This document shows positions 6,377 through 13,909 of a stretch of DNA of 29,829 bases, one piece after another. The position numbers were made by a program, and so were the translations under genes. The notes beneath the pieces were generated by a model. It ran no database searches, had not been told where the DNA came from, and was given only the letters and a program-made list of their open reading frames with translations. How positions within the stretch are numbered: position 1 is the stretch's first letter; each line of letters begins with the position of its first letter. This stretch comes from Thermoplasmata archaeon (GTDB lineage Archaea; Thermoplasmatota; Thermoplasmata; Lutacidiplasmatales; UBA184). The stretch spans positions 1-29,829 of the forward strand of contig JAJZGO010000007.1 of NCBI GenBank assembly GCA_021798415.1. Direction: 5' to 3'.

Positions 6377-7922
6377 CGCGGACCCGCACGTCGAGGCCGA
6401 ACGAGCGCTGCATCGGCTTGCCGACCTTCTCCGCCCACCGGGGGGGAAGAGCGGTATCGGCCGGGGCAGAAAAGCTCACGCCGAGCACCCGACCTCCGCT
6501 CCCGAGCGCGAAACGGGGTCGGCCGGCCGACAGGATCTCCGCGACCTCGAGGATCGTCCCGAGCCGGACCGCGGTCGTGAGGTCGGCCGGCTTCAAGATC
6601 GGCAGGTACCCCTTCTTCCACGACGAAGGGGGATCGTCGCCCTCGTGCAGGTAGACGGTCATCGACGCGAGGAGGATCTCGCGCGGGTCGAGGCCGCGGA
6701 TCGGGTAGTTCTGGACGAGGTAGGCGGAGTGGCGCGCGTGGTTCCAGAGGTCGACCGCAGTGCCCGCATCGTGCATCCAGGCCGCCACGCGCAGCGCGAG
6801 CGCCTCGCTCGGGCCGCCGTCGAACGACTTCGCGAGCACCTCGAAGAGCGCGGTCGCGGTCTCCGCCACTTCGCGCCCGTGCTCGAGCCGGAAGGCGAAC
6901 GACGCCGCCGCGGCGACGGCCGACCGCTCGGCGAGTTCTCCCGCCGAGGCGGGGAGCTTCGCCCCGACCGCCTCGAGCGCGATTCCGTCCCGGATGCCGG
7001 TCCCCGCGACCGTCACCCGGTCGGCCTTCCCGGCCCGCAGGAGCTCCTCGATGATGACGACGCCCGCGGGGACGATGTCGGTGCGGTCGCTGCCGATCCC
7101 GGGGACCGACCGGCGCTTCGCGGCCGGCATCTCCCCGAGGAGCTCGCCGAGCGCCTCGAGGTCGTGGTCGTAGAGCGGGTAGCCGTGGACGCGTCGGACC
7201 GGGTACTCCCGCATCTCGATCGCCGCCCGCGCGAGCGATCGGATCGTCCCGCCGCTCCCGAAGAGGCGGTACGGGCTCCCGCCGAACGCCTCGACGACCG
7301 TCGCGAGCGTCTCGCGGACGTGCGCGCGCAACTCCTCGGTCTCGTGCCGTTTCGGCGGGTCGTGCTCGAAGAACCGCTGCGAGAGTCGGAGCACCCCGAG
7401 CGGCAGGCTGACCGAACCGCGGAGCGTACCGCCCCGGACCTCGGCGAGCTGGAGCGAACCTCCTCCGAGGTCGAAGACGAGGTCGTCCGCGAGCGCCCAG
7501 GCGCCGGCGACCCCGAGGTAGGCGTAGCGGGCCTCCTCAGCCCCCGAGATCACCCGGAGCGAGAGCCCGGTCGCGCGCTCGACGGTCTTGAGGAACTCCC
7601 CTCCGTTCGGCGCGTCGCGGACCGCGCTCGTGGCGACCGCCACCACGCGCGACGGGGCGAGCGCTTCGAGCACTCCCGCGAACCGCCGCAGGGACGCGAG
7701 ACCCCGCTCGATCGCCTCGTCCGAGAGCCGGCCCTCGGGTCCGGGCGCGAGGCCGAGCCGCGGCGCATCCTTCGTCTCGAAAACGGCGCGCGCGGTCCCC
7801 TCGGTCGTCTCGAAGACGACGCACCGGGCCGTGTTCGACCCGAGGTCGATCACGCCGACGGTCGGACGGGTACGGGAGGGGACCGGCGCGCGGCCCGTCA
7901 CCGCGGGAGGGGACCGGTCCAT
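6366..7922 (-). CDS. ppx: Ppx/GppA exopolyphosphatase with C-terminal HD-like domain
   Basis: Ppx/GppA enzymes hydrolyse terminal phosphates of polyphosphate or the 5' phosphate of pppGpp; polyphosphate is the likelier substrate in an archaeon. The 518-residue protein has the ASKHA ATPase-fold motifs VIDLGSNT (24-31), ATSAVRDA (97-104), ISGAEEARYAYLG (125-137, with the family's catalytic Glu) and DLGGGS (151-156). The C-terminal part (about 325-518) is an HD-type helical domain with MHDAGTAVDLWNHARHSAYL (383-402). This is the long, two-domain form. The ATG at 7922 lies 27 nt from a CTTAGCGGG box, so the mRNA is probably leaderless. It heads an operon with the two kinase-like genes and is divergent from the CHAD gene. 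Confidence 0.88.
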   Translation of the reverse strand: MDRSPPAVTGRAPVPSRTRPTVGVIDLGSNTARCVVFETTEGTARAVFETKDAPRLGLAPGPEGRLSDEAIERGLASLRRFAGVLEALAPSRVVAVATSAVRDAPNGGEFLKTVERATGLSLRVISGAEEARYAYLGVAGAWALADDLVFDLGGGSLQLAEVRGGTLRGSVSLPLGVLRLSQRFFEHDPPKRHETEELRAHVRETLATVVEAFGGSPYRLFGSGGTIRSLARAAIEMREYPVRRVHGYPLYDHDLEALGELLGEMPAAKRRSVPGIGSDRTDIVPAGVVIIEELLRAGKADRVTVAGTGIRDGIALEAVGAKLPASAGELAERSAVAAAASFAFRLEHGREVAETATALFEVLAKSFDGGPSEALALRVAAWMHDAGTAVDLWNHARHSAYLVQNYPIRGLDPREILLASMTVYLHEGDDPPSSWKKGYLPILKPADLTTAVRLGTILEVAEILSAGRPRFALGSGGRVLGVSFSAPADTALPPRWAEKVGKPMQRSFGLDVRVRDAG

Positions 7923-7943
7923 CGCGACGGGAGCGGGCGGCCC

Positions 7944-7993
7944 GCTAAGAACCCTCGGATGGACCCGGCCGTCCGCACCCGAATGGCTTACGG
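7944..7993. promoter_or_regulatory. Divergent promoter between ppx and the CHAD gene
   Basis: On the minus strand CTTAGCGGG starts at 7949, 27 nt before the ppx ATG. On the plus strand CTTACGG (7987-7993) lies about 35 nt before the CHAD GTG. Both match the degenerate boxes found at many other starts in this window. Confidence 0.45.
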
Positions 7994-8023
7994 TCGGGCG
8001 GTCGATGGGGCCGTCCGAGTTCC

Positions 8024-8890
8024 GTGGGAACCTCCCGAGACCCCTCCGCCGAGGCGGAGGCTGACCGCCTCCTCCGGGAGGTCGAGCGCACGCTCGAGGC
8101 GGTGCGCCGGGACGTCTCCGAAGTAATCCGCCACCCCCATCCGACCCCCGGACGCCTCCACCACCTCCACCGGGAGCTCCGACGGCTGCGCACGGCCCTC
8201 TCGGTCGGACGGGAGATGTTCCCAAAGCGGGACGGCGCGAAGCTCCTCGCGCTTGACCGCCGGGTCCGTCGCCTCGCCCGCCTCGTCGGCGGGGTCCGCG
8301 ATCGGGACGTCCTGCTCGAGCTCCTCGGATCGGTCGGGACGAAAGCGCGTCCCGGCCTCGAAGCCGAGATGCTCGAGCGGCACCGGACCCGGCTCCGGGA
8401 CGATGCGCGCACGGGACGCGAGCTCCTGCGGGCCTTCGCCCGCTCCGAGACGGAGGCCGGCCTCCTCGACGAGGTCGCCGGGACCCTCGGCCGGGCGGCC
8501 CGGACCGCACGCATCCCGCACCTCGGCCGGTTGCTGGTCGCCCACCACGCGCGCGGACGCGAGCGGGTCGCGGAGGCCCACTCGAAAGCCCGCCGCCGTC
8601 CGTCGATGAAGCGGCTCCACCGGCTCAGGATCCGGGTCCGGCAGCTGCGGCAGGTCGCCGACCTCGCCCGAGCCGTGGCCTCCGCTCCCGACCGGACGTT
8701 CGACGCCCCGCTCCACCGCCTCCAGCAGCAGCTCGGCCGCCTCCACGACCTCGACGTCCTCCTCGCGAGCCTCGACCCAGCGCTCTCGGCGACCGGCTGG
8801 TTCCGGGCGCTCAAGGACGAGCGCAAGCGTCGGCGGCGGGAGGCCCGCCGGGCCCTCCGCTCGTCGAGCGCGCTTTCGGGCCGACCTTAG
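8024..8890 (+). CDS. CHAD-domain polyphosphate-associated protein
   Basis: CHAD (conserved histidine alpha-helical domain) proteins bind polyphosphate through basic helices and often sit next to polyphosphate enzymes. The 288-residue protein shows both internal repeats. The first has HHLHRELRRLRTAL (46-59) followed by LVGGVRDRDVLLELL (87-101); the second has KRLHRLRIRVRQLRQ (196-210) followed by LGRLHDLDVLLASL (237-250). The protein is strongly basic, as expected for a polyanion binder. No CYTH domain is fused to it. The C-terminus (265-280) is a dense Arg/Lys cluster. The GTG at 8024 is the first in-frame start; an ATG at 8005 is out of frame. It is divergent from ppx, supporting a role in polyphosphate binding. 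Confidence 0.85.
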   Translation: MGTSRDPSAEAEADRLLREVERTLEAVRRDVSEVIRHPHPTPGRLHHLHRELRRLRTALSVGREMFPKRDGAKLLALDRRVRRLARLVGGVRDRDVLLELLGSVGTKARPGLEAEMLERHRTRLRDDARTGRELLRAFARSETEAGLLDEVAGTLGRAARTARIPHLGRLLVAHHARGRERVAEAHSKARRRPSMKRLHRLRIRVRQLRQVADLARAVASAPDRTFDAPLHRLQQQLGRLHDLDVLLASLDPALSATGWFRALKDERKRRRREARRALRSSSALSGRP

Positions 8891-8937
8891 GACGCCCCTC
8901 GAGACGCAAGAGCCGGCCCGATAGGCCCCGTCATCTC

Positions 8938-8944
8938 CTTAGCG
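8938..8944 (+). promoter_or_regulatory. CTTAGCG box of the methyltransferase gene
   Basis: CTTAGCGGGG is almost identical to the ppx box and lies 27 nt before the GTG at 8965, the same spacing as at ppx. The first in-frame GTG (8950) is only 12 nt away, too close for a TATA position, so 8965 is preferred as start. Confidence 0.4.
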
Positions 8945-8964
8945 GGGCGGTGCGTCGCCCCCCC

Positions 8965-10476
8965 GTGACGGTCTCGGGTCCGGTGGCGCTCGCCGAGGCG
9001 GTCCGCGACGCCCTCACCGAGACCGGGGGGATCGGCGCGACGGTGCGCCAGATCGCGGCCCGCATCGACGACCATCCCGCCCGGGTGGCCGCCGTCCTCG
9101 ACCGGCTCCAGGGCCGCGGGGACGTTCTGAGGATGGGTCGCGGGCTCTGGGTCCTCCGGGACTTCGAACACCTATCGGAGCGGGACGGCTTCGTCGACCC
9201 CACCGAGTTCGTCGAACGGTTCGAGTCGGAGAACGGCGTCTCGCTCGGGCGGTATTCCGGACCGATCACCTTCCGCTCGAACGACGGGCTCCCGGTCCAC
9301 CGCTGGTGGCCGTACGTCCAGGGATACTCCGCCGAGTTCGTCCGGGGCGTGCTCGCCGCGAACGGCGTCGCTCGCGGCTCGACCGTGCTTGACCCGTTCG
9401 CGGGCAGCGGCACGACCCTGGTCGAGGCGCGACGGGCGGGGGCGTACGCGGTCGGCGCCGAGCTCCTCGCGCCCGCGGTCCTCGCGGCCCGGGTGAAGAC
9501 CCGGCTCGAGCTCGACCCGCGGCGGTTCGAGCGGGAGGCGGAGCGGGTCCTGGCTGCGGCGGCGCGCCGGTCGGCCGGACCGCTCCCGTTCCTTCGCGAG
9601 ACCCGACGCCAGTTCTTCCCGGCCGCGCTGCGCGACCTGACCCGGCTGAGGGACGCGCTCCCGGCCGAGGGGAATGACGCCGAGGACGCCGTGCGCCTCG
9701 CCTTCGGACGCGTGCTGATCCCCTCGAGCCGCCTCCATCGCTCGCCGTGCCTCGGCTACGACCGACGCGCGCGGTCGACCGGCCCTTCGGTGTTCGAGCG
9801 ATTCCGCACGGCGGTCGCCGAGATGGCCACTGACCTCGCCGCGTTCGGCGGGGAACGCGCGCGCCTCGGGCCGCCGGCGTCTGTCGAGCGGCGCGACGCG
9901 CGCGAGGGCCACTGGCCGCGCGAATCGGTGGACCTCGCCGTGACGAGCCCGCCGTACGTCAACGGCATGGACTACGTCATGAACTACAAGGTCGACCTCG
10001 CCTGGCTCGGCTACGCCTCTTCCTATGCGGACCTCGCCGCGCTGCGGCGGACCGAGGTCGCGTGCGACAACCTGCCCCGCACGGAGACCGCCGCCTACCT
10101 GCGAACGACCGAACTGCCGGACCCGTGGCTCGACGAGCTCCTTCCGCGGCTGAAGGAGAACGTCCGCCGCAAGGGGACGTACCGACGGGACGATATGCAC
10201 GGCATCGTGCACCGGTACTTCGCGGACCTCCTCCCCGTGCTCGACGGGGTCCGTCGGGCGCTGAAGCCGGGCGGACGGCTCGTCGTCGTGGTCGGCGACT
10301 CGCTGCTCGCCGGGACCTACGTGCCCGGTGACCTGATCCTCGCCCGGCTCGCCGCGTCGCGCGGGTTCTCGATCGTCTCGGTCGAGGTCGCCCGCTCGCG
10401 CCGCAGCGGCCAGCGCCGCACCTTCGAGCTCCGCGAATCGGTCGTCACGCTCGAGCGGCCCCGCTCGGCGACGTAG
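8965..10476 (+). CDS. Orphan SPPY-type DNA methyltransferase with N-terminal winged helix
   Basis: This is a predicted S-adenosylmethionine-dependent DNA methyltransferase acting on an exocyclic amino group (N4-cytosine or N6-adenine). Of 503 residues, about 5-65 form a winged-helix-like domain with TVRQIAARIDD and GRGLWVLRDF. Motif I is DPFAGSGTT (143-151) and the catalytic motif IV is TSPPY (327-331), followed by VNGMDYVMNYKVDLAWLG. A late Rossmann strand reads ALKPGGRLVVVVGDS near 432-446. The order motif I, about 175 residues, then motif IV leaves room for a target-recognition region between them. No restriction endonuclease or specificity gene is adjacent, so it is probably a solitary modification enzyme. 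An RNA substrate cannot be excluded. An alternative start is GTG 8950. Confidence 0.78.
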   Translation: MTVSGPVALAEAVRDALTETGGIGATVRQIAARIDDHPARVAAVLDRLQGRGDVLRMGRGLWVLRDFEHLSERDGFVDPTEFVERFESENGVSLGRYSGPITFRSNDGLPVHRWWPYVQGYSAEFVRGVLAANGVARGSTVLDPFAGSGTTLVEARRAGAYAVGAELLAPAVLAARVKTRLELDPRRFEREAERVLAAAARRSAGPLPFLRETRRQFFPAALRDLTRLRDALPAEGNDAEDAVRLAFGRVLIPSSRLHRSPCLGYDRRARSTGPSVFERFRTAVAEMATDLAAFGGERARLGPPASVERRDAREGHWPRESVDLAVTSPPYVNGMDYVMNYKVDLAWLGYASSYADLAALRRTEVACDNLPRTETAAYLRTTELPDPWLDELLPRLKENVRRKGTYRRDDMHGIVHRYFADLLPVLDGVRRALKPGGRLVVVVGDSLLAGTYVPGDLILARLAASRGFSIVSVEVARSRRSGQRRTFELRESVVTLERPRSAT

Positions 10477-10516
10477 CCGCTACGTTCATCGGCCGGCACG
10501 GCCTCGGTCGTCCCGG

Positions 10517-10807
10517 ATGTACTGCCCTGTCTGCGGCCGGGCGATGGCCGGACCGGCCGCACCCGCGGTGGCGTTCCCGATGTTCGTCTGCCCGCACGAC
10601 GGCGTCGTCTACGACCAGAAACGCGACCTCTGGCACGGTCTGCCCGAGGTCGACGCGAAACTCTGCTGCCCCGTCTGCGGCGGGGAGATGGAGAAGGAGC
10701 CGAAGGACCCCCCGCACCGCATCTTCTTCTGCTACCAGTGCGGGACGACGTTCGACAAGGAGCGCTCGAGCTGGTTCGGGCTCGCCTACCACCGCGTCCC
10801 GCCGTAG
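10517..10807 (+). CDS. Double zinc-ribbon protein of unknown function
   Basis: This 96-residue protein is built from two similar halves. The first has CPVC (3-6) and CPHD (25-28), the second CPVC (51-54) and CYQC (72-75). The second half can bind zinc with four Cys; the first offers three Cys and a His. After each ribbon a tryptophan-containing segment follows (DLWHGL near 37-42 and SSWFGLAY near 85-91), suggesting internal duplication. No catalytic residues are visible, so it may bind nucleic acid or protein. It lies 40 nt after the methyltransferase stop on the same strand and may be co-transcribed. I do not recognise a named family. Confidence 0.72.
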   Translation: MYCPVCGRAMAGPAAPAVAFPMFVCPHDGVVYDQKRDLWHGLPEVDAKLCCPVCGGEMEKEPKDPPHRIFFCYQCGTTFDKERSSWFGLAYHRVPP

Positions 10808-10838
10808 GCGGACGGCCCCGGTTCCGCTCGAAGCAAAC

Positions 10839-10848
10839 CCTTAACGGG
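10839..10848 (+). promoter_or_regulatory. Promoter-like CTTAACGGGG box upstream of the HAD gene
   Basis: CCTTAACGGG matches the boxes at other starts here, but lies about 48 nt before the ATG at 10888, which would give a leader of about 20 nt rather than a leaderless mRNA. Confidence 0.4.
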
Positions 10849-10887
10849 GGACGAGACGCCTCGCTCGGCCGACGGACGTAGGGTACG

Positions 10888-11628
10888 ATGCCGGTCCGGG
10901 AGTCGGGGCCAAGGTTTCTCGAGCCGCTTCTCGGGATCGTCTTCGACCTCGACGGCACGCTCGTCCTCTCGAACCACGACTTCGGCCGGATACGCGCCGA
11001 AGTGATCCGGGTCGCCCAGAAGTACGGCATCGTCCCGGGCCACCTTTCCGTTCACGACCCGGTCCACCGGATCGTCGAGGCCGCGCGCGAGGAGTTCCGC
11101 GCGAACGGCGCCCCGGACGGCACGGTCTACCGGTTCGAGGCCGAGTACCGGCACCGGATCGACGCGATCGAGCTCGAGGCGCTGCCGCGCACCGTCGTTC
11201 GGCCCGGGGCCGCCGAGCTTCTCGGCGCGCTCACGACCCGGGGGTTCCGGCTCGGCGTCCTGACCCGCGCGAGCGAGACGTTCGCTCGAAAGGCCCTCGT
11301 GCGCACCCAGCTCGACGGCTTCTTCCCCTACCTGAGGAGCCGCAGCGCCCCGGGACCGACGAAGCCGTCACCCGAGGCGCTCCTTCTGCTCCTGCACGAG
11401 ATGGGAGTGCCGCTCGACCGGGCCCTCTACGTCGGGGACCACCTGATCGATGTCGAGTGCGCGACCCGGGCCCGCGTGCGGTTCTACGCCCTCCTCCCCG
11501 ACCCGTCCGAGGCGACGGCGTCGACGATGACCGAGGAGCGGTTCCTCGCGGCCGGAGCGTCCGCGATCGCCCACGACCTTTCCGAGCTCGCCCGCCATCT
11601 CGCGGTCGCGGTCCCCCGCGCGGCGTAG
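10888..11628 (+). CDS. HAD-superfamily hydrolase, phosphoglycolate-phosphatase-like
   Basis: A 246-residue haloacid-dehalogenase phosphatase, probably cytosolic. Motif I FDLDGTL (19-25) gives the nucleophile Asp20 and acid/base Asp22. A helical cap lies between about 27 and 100. Motif II is LTRAS (125-129), motif III Lys159 in TKPSPEA, and motif IV YVGDHLIDVE (181-190). All catalytic residues are present, so it should be an active small-molecule phosphatase; phosphoglycolate or another sugar phosphate is a guess. The protein starts with about 15 extra residues before motif I, so the true start could lie slightly downstream, although no good alternative is obvious. It converges with the flavoprotein gene, with 7 nt between the coding ends. 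Confidence 0.83.
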   Translation: MPVRESGPRFLEPLLGIVFDLDGTLVLSNHDFGRIRAEVIRVAQKYGIVPGHLSVHDPVHRIVEAAREEFRANGAPDGTVYRFEAEYRHRIDAIELEALPRTVVRPGAAELLGALTTRGFRLGVLTRASETFARKALVRTQLDGFFPYLRSRSAPGPTKPSPEALLLLLHEMGVPLDRALYVGDHLIDVECATRARVRFYALLPDPSEATASTMTEERFLAAGASAIAHDLSELARHLAVAVPRAA

Positions 11629-11635
11629 CCGCGTC

Positions 11636-12631
11636 CTAGAGGTACTCCGCGTACGCGTGGATCACCGCGCGCTCGGCGTTCGCCCACGCCTCGGGGATCT
11701 GGTTCCAGCCGTTGCGCAGGTCGCCGATGCAGTAGAGGCCCGGGATTGGCGCGCCCGTCCCCTCGGCGATCGCCCGGCAGTCCTCGTCCGTGACGACGTA
11801 GCCGTCCGCGTCGAACCGGCAACCGAGGGCGCGCGGGATCGTGCCGTGCATGTCGTACCACCCGACCGCGCTGAATCCCCGGTCGAAGCTGCGCGACGTC
11901 CCGTCCGCGAACCGGACGCCGAAGCGCTTCTCCCGGATCTCGTCAAAGCCGACCATCTCGCTCGTGACGTGGGCAATGCCGTGTTCGGCGAGCGCGTCCC
12001 GCAGGGTCCCGGCCTCGGCGGGCTCCTCGTCCTCGAGCAGGCGGTGGCCGTGCGTCAGGATCTCGACCGACGTCGGCTCCCAGTGGAGGAGGTCGAGCGC
12101 CGTCCGCGCCGCGAAGGCGTCGTGGCCGATCACGGCGACCGAGCGGCCGACGAGCTCGTGGGCGTCGCAGAACATGCAGAAGTCGACCAGGGCCTGGTTC
12201 GCCCAGGGGAAGATCGGTTCGATCGCCCCGCCGACCTCGGGGATCCGGTCGACCACACCCATCGCGAGGACCAGCGCGCGGCCCCGGGCGACCTGCGTCT
12301 GCCTGAGCCAATCGAACGTGACTTCGAATCCCGCTTCGGTCCGGGCCGCCGTGATCGCCCGCGCCGGCGTGAAGTAGCCGACCCGCTCGTCGACCCGCCG
12401 CACCGCGGCGATCTGGTGGTCGAGGAGCTTGTGGCCCGAGATCCCCTCCGGGAACCCCGGGATGTTCGCCATATGCGGCGCGTAGTACGAGCGCGAGTAC
12501 TTCGGACCCCGGTCTACAATCGCCGCCGTGTGGTAAAGGAGCGCGGCCTTGAGACCGGCCTGGAGGCCGGCGTGACCTCCGCCGACGATCACGAGGTCGT
12601 ACGACTCCTTCAGGCGGGGAAACCCCGGCAC
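11636..12631 (-). CDS. Thioredoxin-reductase-like FAD oxidoreductase without a clear NADPH site
   Basis: A 331-residue flavoprotein of the low-molecular-weight thioredoxin reductase fold. The N-terminal FAD motif is VIVGGGHAG (14-22), the redox pair CMFC is at 152-155 where thioredoxin reductases have CATC, and the C-terminal FAD segment is YCIGDLRNGWNQ (300-311). In the second nucleotide-binding domain the usual GGG-N/D-S-A is replaced by GHDAFA (169-174), and the basic HRR-type residues that grip NADPH are missing. Thermoplasma acidophilum thioredoxin reductase is known not to use NADPH, so another donor such as ferredoxin or F420 is possible here. No thioredoxin gene is adjacent, although a Trx-fold protein is encoded at 17244-17921. 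Start is GTG at 12631. Confidence 0.8.
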   Translation of the reverse strand: MPGFPRLKESYDLVIVGGGHAGLQAGLKAALLYHTAAIVDRGPKYSRSYYAPHMANIPGFPEGISGHKLLDHQIAAVRRVDERVGYFTPARAITAARTEAGFEVTFDWLRQTQVARGRALVLAMGVVDRIPEVGGAIEPIFPWANQALVDFCMFCDAHELVGRSVAVIGHDAFAARTALDLLHWEPTSVEILTHGHRLLEDEEPAEAGTLRDALAEHGIAHVTSEMVGFDEIREKRFGVRFADGTSRSFDRGFSAVGWYDMHGTIPRALGCRFDADGYVVTDEDCRAIAEGTGAPIPGLYCIGDLRNGWNQIPEAWANAERAVIHAYAEYL

Positions 12632-12763
12632 GCCCCGACCACATCGCGAGGGGATTTGATGGCTCGCCGTGCGCCCGACGGGCGAGCGCCGCCGATCCGG
12701 CCCGCGCGTGACGGCAAATCTTAAGGCCGAACCGCCTCCTCGGTCCGCTCGGGTTGTTCACCC
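12632..12763. promoter_or_regulatory. Divergent promoter region between the flavoprotein gene and carA
   Basis: For carA, AAATCTTAAGG (12716-12726) is a good TATA-like box about 38-48 nt before the GTG at 12764, implying a leader of about 15-20 nt. For the minus-strand gene, ATCAAATCC (about 12652-12661) sits 20-30 nt before its GTG. Between them GCTCGCC (12662-12668) and GGCGAGC (12681-12687) form a 7-bp inverted repeat with a 12-nt spacer, which could be an operator. Confidence 0.45.
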
Positions 12764-13909
12764 GTGCCGGTCCGGCCCGAGAGTGCCGAGCTCGGGGGGA
12801 CCCTATTTCTTGAGGACGGGACGCGATTTGACGGCGTCGGGTTCGGGGCGGCCGTACGCCGGATCGGGGAGGTCGTTTTCACGACCGGGATGGTCGGCTA
12901 CCCCGAATCGCTCACCGATCCCTCCTTCCGCGGCCAGATCCTCTCGTTCACCTACCCGCTGCTCGGCAACTACGGCGTCCCGCCCGCTCGGGCGCGCGGA
13001 TCGGACGGGTTGCCCGTCCTCGAGAGCGGCGGGGTCCAGGTGCGAGGCGTCGTCGTCCGCGGGACGACCCGACCGAGCCACTGGTCGAGCGGGCAATCCC
13101 TCGAGGAGTGGCTCGCCTCCGAGGGCGTTCCGGGGATCCGGGGCGTCGATACGCGACGGCTCACCGAGCACCTGCGCGCCGACGGCGTCCTCCGCGGAGC
13201 GATCGACGTCGGCCCCGCGGGCGACCGGCCGAGCGACGAGGAGCTCGCCCGCGCGATCGCCCGGGCGCCCCAGTACGCGGACGAGGACCTCGTCGGGGAG
13301 GTCGCCCCGCGGAAACCCTCCCTCCTCGGGCGGCCCACCGGACCGCTCGTCGCGGTCCTCGATTGCGGCCTCAAGACGAGCATCCTCCGGGCCCTCCTCG
13401 ACCGGGGCGTCGCGGTCCTCCGGCTCCCGTACGACCACAGCGTCCCCGCCCGCTGGGACGGCCGCAAGGTCGCGGGACTGCTCGTCGGGAACGGACCGGG
13501 CGACCCCGCCCGACTCGCCGTCACCGTCGAGGAGCTCGCCCGTCCGGCCGTGCGGTCGATGCCCACGCTCGGCATCTGCCTCGGCCACCAGCTGGTCGCG
13601 CTCGCCCGCGGCGCGACCACCTTCAAGCTCAAGTACGGCCACCGGGGCCAGAACAAGACGGTCGTCTTCCCGGACGGCCGCGCGCTGATCGTCAGCGAGA
13701 ACCACGGCTACGCGGTCGACCCGAAGTCGATGCGCGCGACCGGGCTCCGTCCCTGGGCGGTGAACCCGGACGACGGGACGCTCGAGGGCCTGCGCGACGG
13801 GCGGGGCCGGCTCCTCGCCCTGCAGGGACACCCCGAGGGCCACCCCGGCCCCCAGGAAGCGGGGTTCGTCTTCGACCGGTTCGTCGAGCGCGTGCGGCGG
13901 TCGGCATGA
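12764..13909 (+). CDS. carA: Carbamoyl-phosphate synthase small (glutaminase) subunit
   Basis: CarA hydrolyses glutamine and passes ammonia to CarB for carbamoyl phosphate synthesis, feeding pyrimidine and arginine pathways. The 381-residue protein has the CPSase small-chain N-terminal domain (about 10-145, with FTTGMVGYPESLTDPSF and a GVDTRRLTEHLR segment) and a class I glutamine amidotransferase domain (about 193-378). The triad is Cys272 in LGICLGHQ, His356 and Glu358 in LQGHPEGHPGP. Length is normal. Start is GTG at 12764, and no competing start is needed because the N-terminal beta strand begins right after it. Its TGA overlaps the carB ATG in ATGA, indicating coupled translation of the two subunits. 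Confidence 0.96.
   Translation: MPVRPESAELGGTLFLEDGTRFDGVGFGAAVRRIGEVVFTTGMVGYPESLTDPSFRGQILSFTYPLLGNYGVPPARARGSDGLPVLESGGVQVRGVVVRGTTRPSHWSSGQSLEEWLASEGVPGIRGVDTRRLTEHLRADGVLRGAIDVGPAGDRPSDEELARAIARAPQYADEDLVGEVAPRKPSLLGRPTGPLVAVLDCGLKTSILRALLDRGVAVLRLPYDHSVPARWDGRKVAGLLVGNGPGDPARLAVTVEELARPAVRSMPTLGICLGHQLVALARGATTFKLKYGHRGQNKTVVFPDGRALIVSENHGYAVDPKSMRATGLRPWAVNPDDGTLEGLRDGRGRLLALQGHPEGHPGPQEAGFVFDRFVERVRRSA

Noticed and set aside
6270..8126. 618-codon open frame antisense to ppx and the kinase gene
   Set aside because: Same antisense shadow pattern, and the opposite strand encodes a clear Ppx/GppA protein.
13108..13905. Possible N-terminal extension of carB (open frame from 13108)
   Set aside because: The extension is a Pro/Arg-rich shadow of carA; CarB homology begins right after the ATG at 13906 that overlaps the carA stop.
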